Shown here: piece after piece, positions 11,338-19,875 of the stretch
Numbering within the stretch: position 1 is the stretch's first letter
How the letters are laid out: the number at the start of each line of letters is the position of its first letter
Assembly (NCBI GenBank): GCA_964511945.1
Contig: CAZEHO010000002.1
Coordinates: 124,001 to 188,000 of the forward strand
Direction: 5' to 3'
Source: CAZEHO01 sp964511945
Lineage (GTDB): Bacteria > Actinomycetota > Acidimicrobiia > Spongiisociales > UBA11373
DNA: 64,000 bases
Program-made: the position numbers and the translations under genes
Notes under the pieces: model-generated
Told to the model about the DNA's origin: nothing
The model's database searches: none
Seen by the model: only the letters and a program-made list of their open reading frames with translations

Positions 11338-11372
11338 TCTCTGACCTCCGACCTCTGATCTCTGATCTCCTC
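11338..11372 (+). repeat. Heptamer tandem repeat (YCTCTGA x4-5)
   Basis: TCTCTGA CCTCCGA CCTCTGA TCTCTGA TCTCCTC directly after the ABC-F stop. Unit length matches the heptamer array at 5242-5262 although the sequence differs. Confidence 0.6.
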
Positions 11373-11447
11373 TTTTGGGACCTTCGGCCGTCCGGAAGCG
11401 CTTTCTCAGGTGCCACAATCGGATCCAAACCGATACCAGGAGTGCAC

Positions 11448-14177
11448 GTGGCTGCCTATCCGGCCGACTATGACTTCCACGTCGTGCTACGCGACGGCGG
11501 ACTTGCCCGAATCCGGCCGATAGTCGCGGACGATTCCGAAGGTCTCCGCGCGATGTTCCACCGCCTCGGGCGGGAAAGTGTCTATCACCGGTTCTTCCGC
11601 CACAAGGACGACCTGTCCCCGGAGGAACTCTCGTACTTCACCAAGATCGACTACGACGACCGAATGGCGTTCGTGGTCGAGGTCGGCGGAGACCTGGTCG
11701 CCGTCGGCCGCTACGACCGGCTGGAGGAAGACTCATCGGTTGCCGAGGTAGCGTTCGTCGTCGAGGACGAGCAGCAGGGCCGCGGGATCGGCACTCAACT
11801 CCTGACGCACCTCACCAACTACGCCCGCAACAACGGTGTGAACGCGTTCCGAGCCTTCGTCCTACCCGACAACTACCCGATGATGCGGTTGTTCCGCGGC
11901 TCCGGCTACCAGCTTCGCCGGGGTATGGGCGAAGGGATCTACACCGTCGAGTTCCCGGTCGACCTCACCGATGAGGCGCGCAAGGTCTCCTGGGACCACG
12001 AACAGCACGCCGTCGCCGCATCACTCCTTCCCGTCTTCTATCCCCGCAGCGTCGCCGTGATCGGCGCCAGCCGGAACGAGGCGTCGATCGGTGGCCGGCT
12101 GATGCACAACGTCATCGACGCCCACTTCTCCGGGGCCGTGTTCCCGGTGAACCCGAATTCGCAGGCCGTCGGCTCGGTGAAGGCTTACAAGTCGGTGCTC
12201 GATATCCCCGATCCGGTTGATCTCGCCGTCATCGTCGTGCCGTCCAAATACGTCGCCCGGGTGGTGCAGGAGTGCGCCGACAAAGGTGTGAAGGGCCTGG
12301 TCGTCATCTCGGCCGGGTTCTCCGAGGTGGGCGACGAGGGTGCCGCCATGGAACAGGAAGTGCTCGAAATCACCCGCACCGCCGGGATGCGGATGGTGGG
12401 GCCGAACTGCATGGGCTTGTTGAACACCGATCCTGCGGTCAGCCTCGACGTCACGTTCGCCCCCAACTTCCCGCCGCGGGGGAACGTCTCCATGTCGAGC
12501 CAGAGCGGTGCGCTCGGCATCGCCATCCTCAACTACGCCCGGCAACTCGACATCGGCATCTCCACCTTCGTGTCGGTGGGCAACAAGGCCGATGTCGACG
12601 CCAGCGACCTACTGCTCTACTGGGAGGGCGATCCGTCGACCGACGTGATCCTCCTCTACGTCGAGTCCTTTGGTCATCCCCGCCGGTTCGCCCGTATCGC
12701 TCGCCGGATCGGAAAGAGCAAGCCGATCGTTGCGGTGAAGTCGGGCCGGACTTCGGCCGGCGCCCGCGCTGCCAGCAGCCACACCGGTGCGCTGGCCAGC
12801 GTCGAGGTCGCCGTTTCGGCACTGTTCCGCCAGGCCGGCGTCATCCGGACCAACACGCTCGAAGAGCTCTTTGAGGTGGCAACGCTGCTGGCCAACCAGC
12901 CCCTACCGCACGGACGCAAGGTTGCAGTGCTGACCAACGCCGGCGGACCCGGGATCCTCGCCGCCGATGCACTCGCGTCCGAGGGTCTCGAGCTCCCGGA
13001 GTTCTCGGACGAGCTCGAGGAGAAGCTGCAGGGTCACCTGTCACCGGAGGCGTCGGTGACCAACCCGGTCGACATGATTGCCTCTGCCGGTCCCGAGCAG
13101 TATCGAGCGTGTCTCGAGGAACTGGCGGCCAGTGATGAGGTCGATGCGATCATCGTGATCTTCATCCCGACCACGCCGGACGGCACCCATCAGATTGAGC
13201 CCATCATCCGAGAGGTGGTGGCCGACACGACCGACAAGACGATGCTGGCCGTGGTGATGGAGGCCGACTCCGAGCAGCGCCCGGCTCGTCAGCCCGATGA
13301 GGCCCGGATTCCGACCTACCCGTTCCCGGAGCCGGCGGCCAGAGCGCTGGCTCGAGCCACCCGCTACTCCGAATGGCGGGCAAAGCCGGAGGGCGAACTG
13401 GTCGAGTTCGACGACACGGACCTGGACGACGCTCAGGACGTGATCTGGGAGGCTTTGGCCCGGCTGGGGACCGACGGTGGTTGGCTCGAGGCCGATGAGG
13501 CGGAACGAGTGCTGAGTGCCTACGGGATTCGCCTGGCCGCCTCAAAGATCGCCGAGAGCCGCGAGGAGGCGATTAGCGCCGCGGCCGAGATCGGCGGTCC
13601 GGTGGTGCTCAAGGTGATTGCGCCCTCGGCGCTGCACAAGTCCGACGTCGGCGGGATCATCCTCGACGTCGTGGGCGATGAGGCCGTGGGCGCCGCCTAC
13701 GACCAGGTCATCTCGGTGGTCGACGATGCGACCGGTGCCCTCGTCCAGGAGTTCGTGACGGGCGGGCATGAGGTCATTGTCGGCATGGCGGAGGATCCGT
13801 CGTTCGGGCCGCTGGTTGCATTCGGTCTCGGCGGGGTGTTCGTGGAGCTCATCGGAGACGTCTCGTTCCGGATTCACCCGCTCACCGACCTCGATGTCGA
13901 CGAAATGATCGGCGAGGTGAAATCGGCCAAGCTGCTCGAGGGATATCGGGGTGGACCCGCCGGCGACATCCCGGCGGTCAAGGAGTTGCTGCTCCGGCTC
14001 TCCCGTCTCATCGACGAGGTTCCGGAAATCGCCGAGTTCGACCTCAACCCGGTGAAGGTCATGGAGCCCGGCCAGGGTGTGCGCGTGGTCGATCTCCGGA
14101 TGCGGGTGCGTCCGGTGCCGCAACGCTGGTTGCCGAGCCGCAAGGACATCCCGGCGGCCGAGCGCAGGTTCGGGTGA
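11448..14177 (+). CDS. GNAT acetyltransferase fused to ADP-forming acyl-CoA synthetase (Pat/PatZ-like)
   Basis: 909 residues from GTG 11448, chosen because AGGAG (11438-11442) lies 5 bases upstream; an in-frame GTG at 11442 overlaps that ribosome site. Residues ~10-180 are a GNAT domain with the acetyl-CoA loop EQQGRGIGTQLL. From ~190 on follow the CoA-binding domain (VAVIGASRNEASIGG), the succinyl-CoA-ligase-like domains (SSQSGALGIA and the phospho-His region SSHTGALAS) and an ATP-grasp C-terminus (LKVIAPSALHKSDVGGI). GNAT at the N-terminus is the order of several actinobacterial Pat-type protein lysine acetyltransferases. The phospho-His is present, so ligase activity may remain. The stop overlaps the next gene's GTG start. 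Confidence 0.85.
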   Translation: MAAYPADYDFHVVLRDGGLARIRPIVADDSEGLRAMFHRLGRESVYHRFFRHKDDLSPEELSYFTKIDYDDRMAFVVEVGGDLVAVGRYDRLEEDSSVAEVAFVVEDEQQGRGIGTQLLTHLTNYARNNGVNAFRAFVLPDNYPMMRLFRGSGYQLRRGMGEGIYTVEFPVDLTDEARKVSWDHEQHAVAASLLPVFYPRSVAVIGASRNEASIGGRLMHNVIDAHFSGAVFPVNPNSQAVGSVKAYKSVLDIPDPVDLAVIVVPSKYVARVVQECADKGVKGLVVISAGFSEVGDEGAAMEQEVLEITRTAGMRMVGPNCMGLLNTDPAVSLDVTFAPNFPPRGNVSMSSQSGALGIAILNYARQLDIGISTFVSVGNKADVDASDLLLYWEGDPSTDVILLYVESFGHPRRFARIARRIGKSKPIVAVKSGRTSAGARAASSHTGALASVEVAVSALFRQAGVIRTNTLEELFEVATLLANQPLPHGRKVAVLTNAGGPGILAADALASEGLELPEFSDELEEKLQGHLSPEASVTNPVDMIASAGPEQYRACLEELAASDEVDAIIVIFIPTTPDGTHQIEPIIREVVADTTDKTMLAVVMEADSEQRPARQPDEARIPTYPFPEPAARALARATRYSEWRAKPEGELVEFDDTDLDDAQDVIWEALARLGTDGGWLEADEAERVLSAYGIRLAASKIAESREEAISAAAEIGGPVVLKVIAPSALHKSDVGGIILDVVGDEAVGAAYDQVISVVDDATGALVQEFVTGGHEVIVGMAEDPSFGPLVAFGLGGVFVELIGDVSFRIHPLTDLDVDEMIGEVKSAKLLEGYRGGPAGDIPAVKELLLRLSRLIDEVPEIAEFDLNPVKVMEPGQGVRVVDLRMRVRPVPQRWLPSRKDIPAAERRFG

Positions 14178-15472
14178 GCATGTCGTCACCGATCGCCGAT
14201 CTCGGCGATGGGATGGTGCTGCGCAGGGCCACCTCGGCCGATGCCGACCAGGCGGTCGAACTCGTCCGTGAAATCCACCGCCACGAGGACGGTTCCGAAG
14301 ACACCGGCGTCGTGCTCTGGACCATTGATCTGTTCGATCGCCCCCCGCCGGGGTTCGACCCATCGATGTTCACCATCGTCGAGGACACCACTTCAGGAGT
14401 GATTGCCTCGATGCTGTGTCTGATCCCACAGACCTGGGCGTACGACGGGATCCCTTTCGGCGTCGGCCGGACCGAGATCGTTACTACCCGGCCCGATTAC
14501 CGCAGACGCGGCTTTGTGCGGGCGCAGATGGAGGAGGTCCACCGGTGGAGCGCCGACATGGGTCACCTGGTCCAGGCCATCACCGGGATCCCGTCGTTTT
14601 ATCGGCAATTCGGCTACGACATGGCACTCGACCTCGGCGGTGGTCGGCGGGGTCGGATCGCCGACATTCCGGATGGCCCCGAGGACGACCCGTGGACGAT
14701 TCGGGCGGCGGAACCAGATGACATCCCATTCATCCATGCCGGCTACGCCGCCGCAATGGAGCGCTACCTGGTCACCTGTGTGAGGGATGAGGAACTCATC
14801 GCTCACGACCTGACCGATCGGAGTCCGGGGGCCGTCTACGCCCGCAACTTCGCAGTGGTCGAGTGTGGCGGCCGGTCGGTCGGGGTCGCCCTGTACACGG
14901 GCCCGGAGCAGGATCGGATGTACCTGACCCTGTGTGAGATCGATCCGGAGGCCGGTATTCGCGACGGAACCCTGGCGGTGCTGCGGTTCCTCAAGCGTCT
15001 CGCCGGGGATCGAGCCCATACCGTGCAGCTCGGGCTGCCTCCCGAACATCCGGCGTTCTACGCGGCGGCCGATGTGTTCTCCGAGCCGATGCGGCCCTAC
15101 GCCTGGTTCATCCGGGTCCCGGATCTCTCGGCCTTCCTGCATCGGATCACTCCGGCGATCGAATGGCACCTGTCGGAGAGCCCGTTCGCCGGCCACACGG
15201 GCACCGTGAGGATCAGCTTCTACTCGAGTGGGATCTGGCTCCGTTTTGAACGTGGCTCATTGGCCGATCTCGGGGAATTCATACCCGACGACCTGGAGGA
15301 TGGGGATGCCGCGTTCGCCGGCCAGGACTTCTTGCACCTGCTGTTCGGGCGCCGCTCCACCGCACAACTCCGCGAGGCCCGCAGCGATTGCTGGTTCTCC
15401 GATGAGGTGACGCGGTACCTGCTCGACGCACTGTTTCCCAGTGCACCCTCGATGGTGTTCGGGGTCGGCTAG
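14174..15472 (+). CDS. Eis-like GNAT family N-acetyltransferase
   Basis: 432 residues, starting with GTG 14174 in a GTGA overlap (ATG 14180 is an alternative). The first GNAT domain contains VTTRPDYRRRGFVRAQM (acetyl-CoA loop) and PSFYRQFGYDMA. A second, degenerate GNAT domain follows (residues ~175-300), then a C-terminal sterol-carrier-like domain ending near the C-terminus at VFGVG. This three-domain order is that of Eis (enhanced intracellular survival) acetyltransferases, which acetylate aminoglycosides or protein/polyamine amines; the terminal carboxylate is part of the active site in Eis. Translational coupling to the Pat-like fusion suggests a shared acetylation role (inference). Confidence 0.75.
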   Translation: MSMSSPIADLGDGMVLRRATSADADQAVELVREIHRHEDGSEDTGVVLWTIDLFDRPPPGFDPSMFTIVEDTTSGVIASMLCLIPQTWAYDGIPFGVGRTEIVTTRPDYRRRGFVRAQMEEVHRWSADMGHLVQAITGIPSFYRQFGYDMALDLGGGRRGRIADIPDGPEDDPWTIRAAEPDDIPFIHAGYAAAMERYLVTCVRDEELIAHDLTDRSPGAVYARNFAVVECGGRSVGVALYTGPEQDRMYLTLCEIDPEAGIRDGTLAVLRFLKRLAGDRAHTVQLGLPPEHPAFYAAADVFSEPMRPYAWFIRVPDLSAFLHRITPAIEWHLSESPFAGHTGTVRISFYSSGIWLRFERGSLADLGEFIPDDLEDGDAAFAGQDFLHLLFGRRSTAQLREARSDCWFSDEVTRYLLDALFPSAPSMVFGVG

Positions 15473-15484
15473 CGGGTCCCGGTC

Positions 15485-15937
15485 CTAGAGCCGGCCGGGC
15501 CTGGTTTCGGTCGACAGCCCTCCACCGGAGGCGCGTCCCGAAATCCGTCCCGGGGTGATCGCCACCAGAAACCGCTCTTCGGGGAAGATCGAAGGCGAGG
15601 AGAAGCCGAGGGCCGACTCACTGTGGTACTTGGTGAGCAGTGCGCTGACGATCGCCGCCTCGGTGGACGGGTCGTCGATGAAGCGAGCGGTGCCCCAGAA
15701 GACCACGCTCTCCCATCCGCCTTCGGGCTTGTCCCGGCTGATCTCGACGCACACCAGCGGGTCCCGCCGCAAGGCCTCGACCCGCTTCCCCGCTGCGGTC
15801 CGGAAGTGGAACTCGCCCTCGTGAATGACGTAGGAAAGCGGCGTGACGTAGGGCTCGCCGTCGTCGATCTGGGCGAGGTGGGCAACCCGCTCGTCGCGGA
15901 TGACCTCCCAACACCTGTCGGGCGTCAGCTCCCTCAT
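15485..15937 (-). CDS. Pyridoxamine 5'-phosphate oxidase-like flavin/F420-binding protein
   Basis: 150 residues from ATG 15937, preceded by AGGAGG. The split-barrel PPOX fold shows in VAHLAQIDDGEPYVTPLSYV, FRTAAGKRVEALRRDPLVCVEI and the long WESVVFWGTARFIDD strand. Members of this group bind FMN, F420 or haem and reduce small molecules or act in stress protection; which one applies cannot be told here. The gene lies 8 bases downstream of the SQR-like gene on the same strand and almost certainly shares its message. Confidence 0.75.
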   Translation of the reverse strand: MRELTPDRCWEVIRDERVAHLAQIDDGEPYVTPLSYVIHEGEFHFRTAAGKRVEALRRDPLVCVEISRDKPEGGWESVVFWGTARFIDDPSTEAAIVSALLTKYHSESALGFSSPSIFPEERFLVAITPGRISGRASGGGLSTETRPGRL

Positions 15938-15945
15938 GGGCCTCC

Positions 15946-17106
15946 TCAGAACCGGGCGCGTGGAACGGTGGCCCAGTATGCCCGGTCGAACACTTTTCGT
16001 GCCAGGTGCCAGCGACGGGACGGCCGCAATGATCGAATCGGCCGCTCGTAGTCGAAGGCCAGCATGGCGGCTTTTCCGCCCCCCACCTCGAGGAAGCACA
16101 TCACCCGACCGTCGTAGCGCGAGCGAACCGGGTCGGGTGCCCGTCCCCTGAAACGGGCGACGATCTGCTCGGCGACCACGGGAGCCTCGAAGTGTGCGGT
16201 GGACCCCGCCTTCGAGATGGGAAGGTCGGTGGCGTCGCCGATGGCGAAGAGGCCGTCGAACCCGCGCACCCGCAGCGTGGATGGATCGGTGGGGACCCAC
16301 CCATTGGGGTCACCGAGGCCGGAGTCGGCGACCACCGGAGCGCCCCGATGCGGTGGAATCAGCACTGCCAGGTCGTAGTCGAGCGCAGCGCCCTCGAGCG
16401 AGTGGATCTGACCGTTCTCGGCGTCGACCTCCACCACGTTGAAAAAGGTGTGCAGCTCGATGTCTCTGGCCGCCAGCTGCCCGGTGACGAGTTCGGCGGC
16501 CTCCCTGATCGGGATGGGGTGTTCGATCGGCGAGGTGAAGTGCACCCGGGTCCGCTTGCGCAACCCCTGCTTTCGAAGTTGCTCCTCGAGCAGGAAGGTG
16601 AATGACGCGGGTGCCGGTGGGCAACTGTAGGGCATGCCGGCGACTCCGACGACGAGATCACCACCGTTGAAATCGGCGAGGGTTTCGCGGAGCCGCCGGG
16701 CACCGCCGAGGCTGTAGAACTCGTAGCTGCCGTCCAAGAGCCCCGGCACGGCGGCAGGATCGAGGTGGGACCCGGTTGCGATGATGAGCCGGTCGTAGGG
16801 GAGAGCGCCGTTGCTGCGAAGGTACACCGTTCGGGCCACCGGATCGATCCGGACCGCCTCGTCGATGATCAAGCGGATCCGGCGTTGCAGCAGCCGGCGC
16901 ATGTCCCGCACCAACCCCTTCTCGCCGCGGGTTCCGAGGGCCAGCCGGGTGAAGCCGGGCTGGTAGGCGTGCACCCCGGTGGCATCGATGACCGTAATCG
17001 TTGCCTCATCGGGGTGGAGGCGGCGTGCCAGCACGTTGGCGGTGAGCGTCCCCGAGGACCCTCCACCAAGAACGACGATGTGCGGAATCACCGTCGGCCT
17101 CGCCAT
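15946..17106 (-). CDS. FAD-dependent NAD(P)/quinone oxidoreductase, sulfide:quinone-oxidoreductase-like
   Basis: 386 residues. N-terminal FAD motif VVLGGGSSGTLTANVLAR, second dinucleotide region GGDLVVGVAGMPYSCPPAP, and C-terminal flavin motif LFAIGDATDLPISKAGSTAHFEA, the layout of the SQR/NDH-2 group. A Cys in MPYSCPPAP sits where SQR enzymes carry a redox Cys, and a second Cys lies in GRVMCFLEVGGG, so a sulfide- or polysulfide-oxidising role at the membrane is plausible. A type II NADH dehydrogenase is the alternative. The gene lies 8 bases upstream of the PPOX gene and 171 bases beyond the stop of the histidine kinase gene. Confidence 0.65.
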   Translation of the reverse strand: MARPTVIPHIVVLGGGSSGTLTANVLARRLHPDEATITVIDATGVHAYQPGFTRLALGTRGEKGLVRDMRRLLQRRIRLIIDEAVRIDPVARTVYLRSNGALPYDRLIIATGSHLDPAAVPGLLDGSYEFYSLGGARRLRETLADFNGGDLVVGVAGMPYSCPPAPASFTFLLEEQLRKQGLRKRTRVHFTSPIEHPIPIREAAELVTGQLAARDIELHTFFNVVEVDAENGQIHSLEGAALDYDLAVLIPPHRGAPVVADSGLGDPNGWVPTDPSTLRVRGFDGLFAIGDATDLPISKAGSTAHFEAPVVAEQIVARFRGRAPDPVRSRYDGRVMCFLEVGGGKAAMLAFDYERPIRSLRPSRRWHLARKVFDRAYWATVPRARF

Positions 17107-17277
17107 CGGGGCGGGAGTGCTGGTCGCAAAGCCTGACCTCTCGTTGGGCGGGCACAGCCATCGTGGGAAGCATGACCCCCCGCGCGTCAGGGTCGAATGT
17201 CACACGGAGGCGGTCGGTGGTCCCTGTCGCGGGAAACAGGCAGCAGAAAAGCTCAATCGACCCGATTCGGCGCCGGA

Positions 17278-18405
17278 TCAGCCCGTTTCGAGAGGGTAAG
17301 TGGCGCGGACGACCGAACCGGCTCCGGGCGTGCTGTCGACGGCAAACGAACCGCCCATCGCCTGGACTCGATCAGCCATATTGGCGAGGCCGAACCCGGT
17401 ACCTTCGGCAGAAGTGTCGAAACCGCTGCCGTCGTCCTCGACCGACATCACCACCTGGGAGGAACCACAACCCACCCGGATCACGACGTGCTCGGCTTCC
17501 GAGTGGCGGAGCGCATTGGAGAGCGCCTCCTTGATCGTTGCCAGCAGCTCCTCGGCGACGTCGTCGGGAACCAGGTCGGGAGGACACGCCACATCGAGAT
17601 TGACCCGCGTGTCGTACGGTCCGGTCAGGCTGCCCACCACCTCGGCAAGCCGCTTGCTCAGCGTCGGCCGGGCCCACACCGGGGGCCGCAGGTCGAAGAT
17701 GTACCTGCGTAGCGCTCCGATTGTCCCGTCGAGTTGCTCGATGGCGTGATCGAGCAACTTGCGGACAGCTGCCGGGTCGCTGTCGACTTTGGCCAGGCAC
17801 GACTGAATGGCGAGGCCCACGGCAAAAAGGTCCTGGATGATCGAATCGTGCAGGTCCCGGGCGATGCGCTCCCGATCCTCTAGCAACGCCGCTCGACGGA
17901 GCCGATCCTGCAGTCGCAGCGTCGAGACGGCCGAACCGGCGGTCACCGCCAGGAACTCGACCAGAATCTCATCCTCTTCGGTGAAACCACCTTCCTTCTC
18001 CGTCAGGTACAGGTTGCCGAAGATCCGCTCACCGACCTTGACCGGGACCCCGAGGAAGGTCGACATGCTGGGGTGGGCAGCAGGGAACCCGACCGAATCG
18101 GGATGCTCGGCGATCTCATCGAGCCGAATCGTCTTGCCCGTCGAGGTGATCGTGCCCAGGACGCCGCTTCCACGTGGGTGTCCGCCGATGCCGGTCGCAG
18201 TGTCGGCGTCCATCCCCGCATGGATGAAGTCGACCAGACCGCCGTGCTCGCCGAGCACGCCGAGAGCGCCGTACTGCGCTCCCGTCAGCTCGATGGCGAT
18301 GTCGACGGTGGACCGGAGAAGGCCCGAGAGTTCCACCTGACCAGCGACACTGGCAGCCCCCTCGACCAACCCGGCGATTCGCTCGGGTGTCAGTCTCTGG
18401 CTCAC
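17278..18405 (-). CDS. GAF-domain sensor histidine kinase (DevS/DosS-like, HisKA_3)
   Basis: 375 residues from GTG 18405. Residues ~20-170 are a single GAF domain; DevS of mycobacteria has two GAF domains and binds haem in the first. The dimerisation/phosphorylation helix follows with ERIARDLHDSIIQDLFAVG (His at about 190), then the ATPase with N-box KEALSNALRHSEA, G1 DDGSGFD and G2 GTGFGLANM. No membrane segment, so a soluble cytoplasmic sensor. It is divergent from the cognate-looking regulator gene with 89 bases of shared promoter. Ligand unknown; redox or gas sensing is likely from family and neighbours. Confidence 0.85.
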   Translation of the reverse strand: MSQRLTPERIAGLVEGAASVAGQVELSGLLRSTVDIAIELTGAQYGALGVLGEHGGLVDFIHAGMDADTATGIGGHPRGSGVLGTITSTGKTIRLDEIAEHPDSVGFPAAHPSMSTFLGVPVKVGERIFGNLYLTEKEGGFTEEDEILVEFLAVTAGSAVSTLRLQDRLRRAALLEDRERIARDLHDSIIQDLFAVGLAIQSCLAKVDSDPAAVRKLLDHAIEQLDGTIGALRRYIFDLRPPVWARPTLSKRLAEVVGSLTGPYDTRVNLDVACPPDLVPDDVAEELLATIKEALSNALRHSEAEHVVIRVGCGSSQVVMSVEDDGSGFDTSAEGTGFGLANMADRVQAMGGSFAVDSTPGAGSVVRATYPLETG

Positions 18406-18407
18406 AG

Positions 18408-18479
18408 GTCCCAGGTTACTTGGGACTTTCGACCATTCCGCCAGGGGGGAGGTTTCCCCTGCCCAGGGAAGCCCTTCCC
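18408..18479. promoter_or_regulatory. Divergent promoter with three dyad-symmetric sites
   Basis: Between the kinase and regulator starts lie GTCCCAGGTTACTTGGGAC (18408-18426; 6-base arms, 7-base centre), GGGGAGGTTTCCCC (18446-18459) and GGGAAGCCCTTCCC (18466-18479). The last two share the form GGGRA-N4-TYCCC, and their centres lie 20 bases apart, i.e. two helical turns. They are good candidates for operator sites of the adjacent LuxR-type regulator. They resemble but do not match the DosR box. Confidence 0.5.
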
Positions 18480-18494
18480 GGTAACGTGTGCGAC

Positions 18495-19172
18495 ATGACG
18501 GAACCGCTGCGGGTTGAGTTGGTGGACGACCACGAGGTCGTTCGAACAGGATTGCGGGGTCTGCTGGAGGCCCAGGACGACCTCATCGTGGTCGGCGAGG
18601 CCGGCACGGTGGCCGAGGCGGTGCGCCGCGTCGGATACGACAGCCCTGACGTCGTGGTGCTCGACGTTCGATTGCCGGACGGCAGCGGCGTTGAAGCATG
18701 CAGGGAGATCAGAGCCCGTTGGCCCGACGTCAAGGTCCTCATGCTCACGTCGTTTGCCGATGATGAGGCGCTCTTCTCGTCGATCATGGCCGGAGCCTCC
18801 GGGTACGTGCTGAAGCAGATCAAGGGCAACGACCTCGTCGACAGCATCCGGCGGGTTGGCCGGGGCGAATCATTGCTCGACCCGGAGATGACCGATCGGG
18901 TGTTCCGGCGCATCAGGGGCGAGGAACCGGATGATCCGCTTCTGGCGCGACTCTCCAAGCAGGAGCGCAAGATCCTCGATCTGATTGCTGAAGGACTCAC
19001 CAACCGTCAGATCGCCGAGCGGATGTTCCTCGCCGAGAAGACCGTCAAGAATTACGTCTCCAATGTGCTGGCCAAGCTGGATATGGGCAGGCGCAGCGAG
19101 GCGGCCGCCTATGCGGCACGGCTGGAGGCAAAGCGTCAGAACCGCTATCCACCGGAGCAGTGGCCCCAGTGA
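18495..19172 (+). CDS. NarL/FixJ-type response regulator (DevR/DosR-like)
   Basis: 225 residues from ATG 18495; no clear ribosome site precedes it, so a leaderless or very short leader message is possible. The receiver domain shows the acidic pair in ELVDDHEVVRTG, the phospho-acceptor Asp in VVLDVRLPDGSG and the conserved Lys in LKQIKGNDL. The C-terminal LuxR helix-turn-helix is EGLTNRQIAERMFLAEKTVK (about 165-190), as in DevR. Divergent from the kinase gene and followed 28 bases later by the CBS-BON gene. It probably autoregulates through the palindromes upstream. Confidence 0.88.
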   Translation: MTEPLRVELVDDHEVVRTGLRGLLEAQDDLIVVGEAGTVAEAVRRVGYDSPDVVVLDVRLPDGSGVEACREIRARWPDVKVLMLTSFADDEALFSSIMAGASGYVLKQIKGNDLVDSIRRVGRGESLLDPEMTDRVFRRIRGEEPDDPLLARLSKQERKILDLIAEGLTNRQIAERMFLAEKTVKNYVSNVLAKLDMGRRSEAAAYAARLEAKRQNRYPPEQWPQ

Positions 19173-19200
19173 GCTGATCGTCGAGCGAGAGGGGAGAGGG

Positions 19201-19875
19201 ATGCGGGTGCGCGACATCATGACCACGGATCCAATCCGGGTCACGCCCGACGCCCTGCTCAAAGAAGCAGCGCGCCTGATGGTTCGTCACCAGGTCAGCG
19301 GGCTCCCCGTAGTCGACGAGTCGGATGAACTGGTCGGCGTCGTAACCGAGGGTGATTTCCTGCGTCAGGAAGCCAGCCGGGAGCGCCCCTACGGTGCCAG
19401 CCTGCTCGACGCCCTCTTCGGTGACGGGGTCGTTGCCATTCCCACCGCGGAGACCGTCGAAGAGGTGATGTCGAAGGACCTCATCACGATTGCTCCGGAT
19501 GCGACGATCGGTGAGGCGGCCCGCATCATGGCGCAGAGCAACATCAAGCGCCTCCCGGTGCTCGACCCCGACGGTGCGTTGGTCGGGATCATCAGCCGGG
19601 CCGATTTGGTCAATGCCTTCACCAAGCCGGACGACGTCATCGAGGACGAGGTCCGTGAGGACATCGTGCGGCGTCTCCTGTTCCTCGATCCGGAGTCGAT
19701 CGACGTCTCGGTCGACGACGGAGTGGTGACGCTGCGAGGCGAGCTGGAGAACCGCACCGAATCGCAGCTGCTCGAAGAGCTCACCCGTCGGATCACCGGC
19801 GTGGTCCGGGTTCGCAGCGAGCTGACCTATCAGGTGGACGACCGCAAGCTTGAGCGCAACTACCCGCCCTCCTGA
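19201..19875 (+). CDS. CBS-pair and BON domain protein
   Basis: 224 residues from ATG 19201 with a GGGAGAGGG ribosome site. Two CBS motifs (MTTDPIRVTPDALLKEAARLM and MSKDLITIAPDATIGEAARIM, start of each) bind adenosine nucleotides in related proteins. The C-terminal ~70 residues (DPESIDVSVDDGVVTLRGE onward) form a BON domain, linked with membrane or phospholipid contact. Hypoxia-response protein Hrp1 in the mycobacterial DosR regulon is also a CBS protein, so its place behind a DosR-like regulator fits a low-oxygen/redox stress unit. It overlaps the next gene by 26 bases. Confidence 0.82.
   Translation: MRVRDIMTTDPIRVTPDALLKEAARLMVRHQVSGLPVVDESDELVGVVTEGDFLRQEASRERPYGASLLDALFGDGVVAIPTAETVEEVMSKDLITIAPDATIGEAARIMAQSNIKRLPVLDPDGALVGIISRADLVNAFTKPDDVIEDEVREDIVRRLLFLDPESIDVSVDDGVVTLRGELENRTESQLLEELTRRITGVVRVRSELTYQVDDRKLERNYPPS

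Noticed and set aside
18421..18438. Perfect mycobacterial DosR box at TGGGACTTTCGACC
   Set aside because: Only about 12 of 20 consensus positions fit; the local dyad GTCCCA-N7-TGGGAC is the better description.
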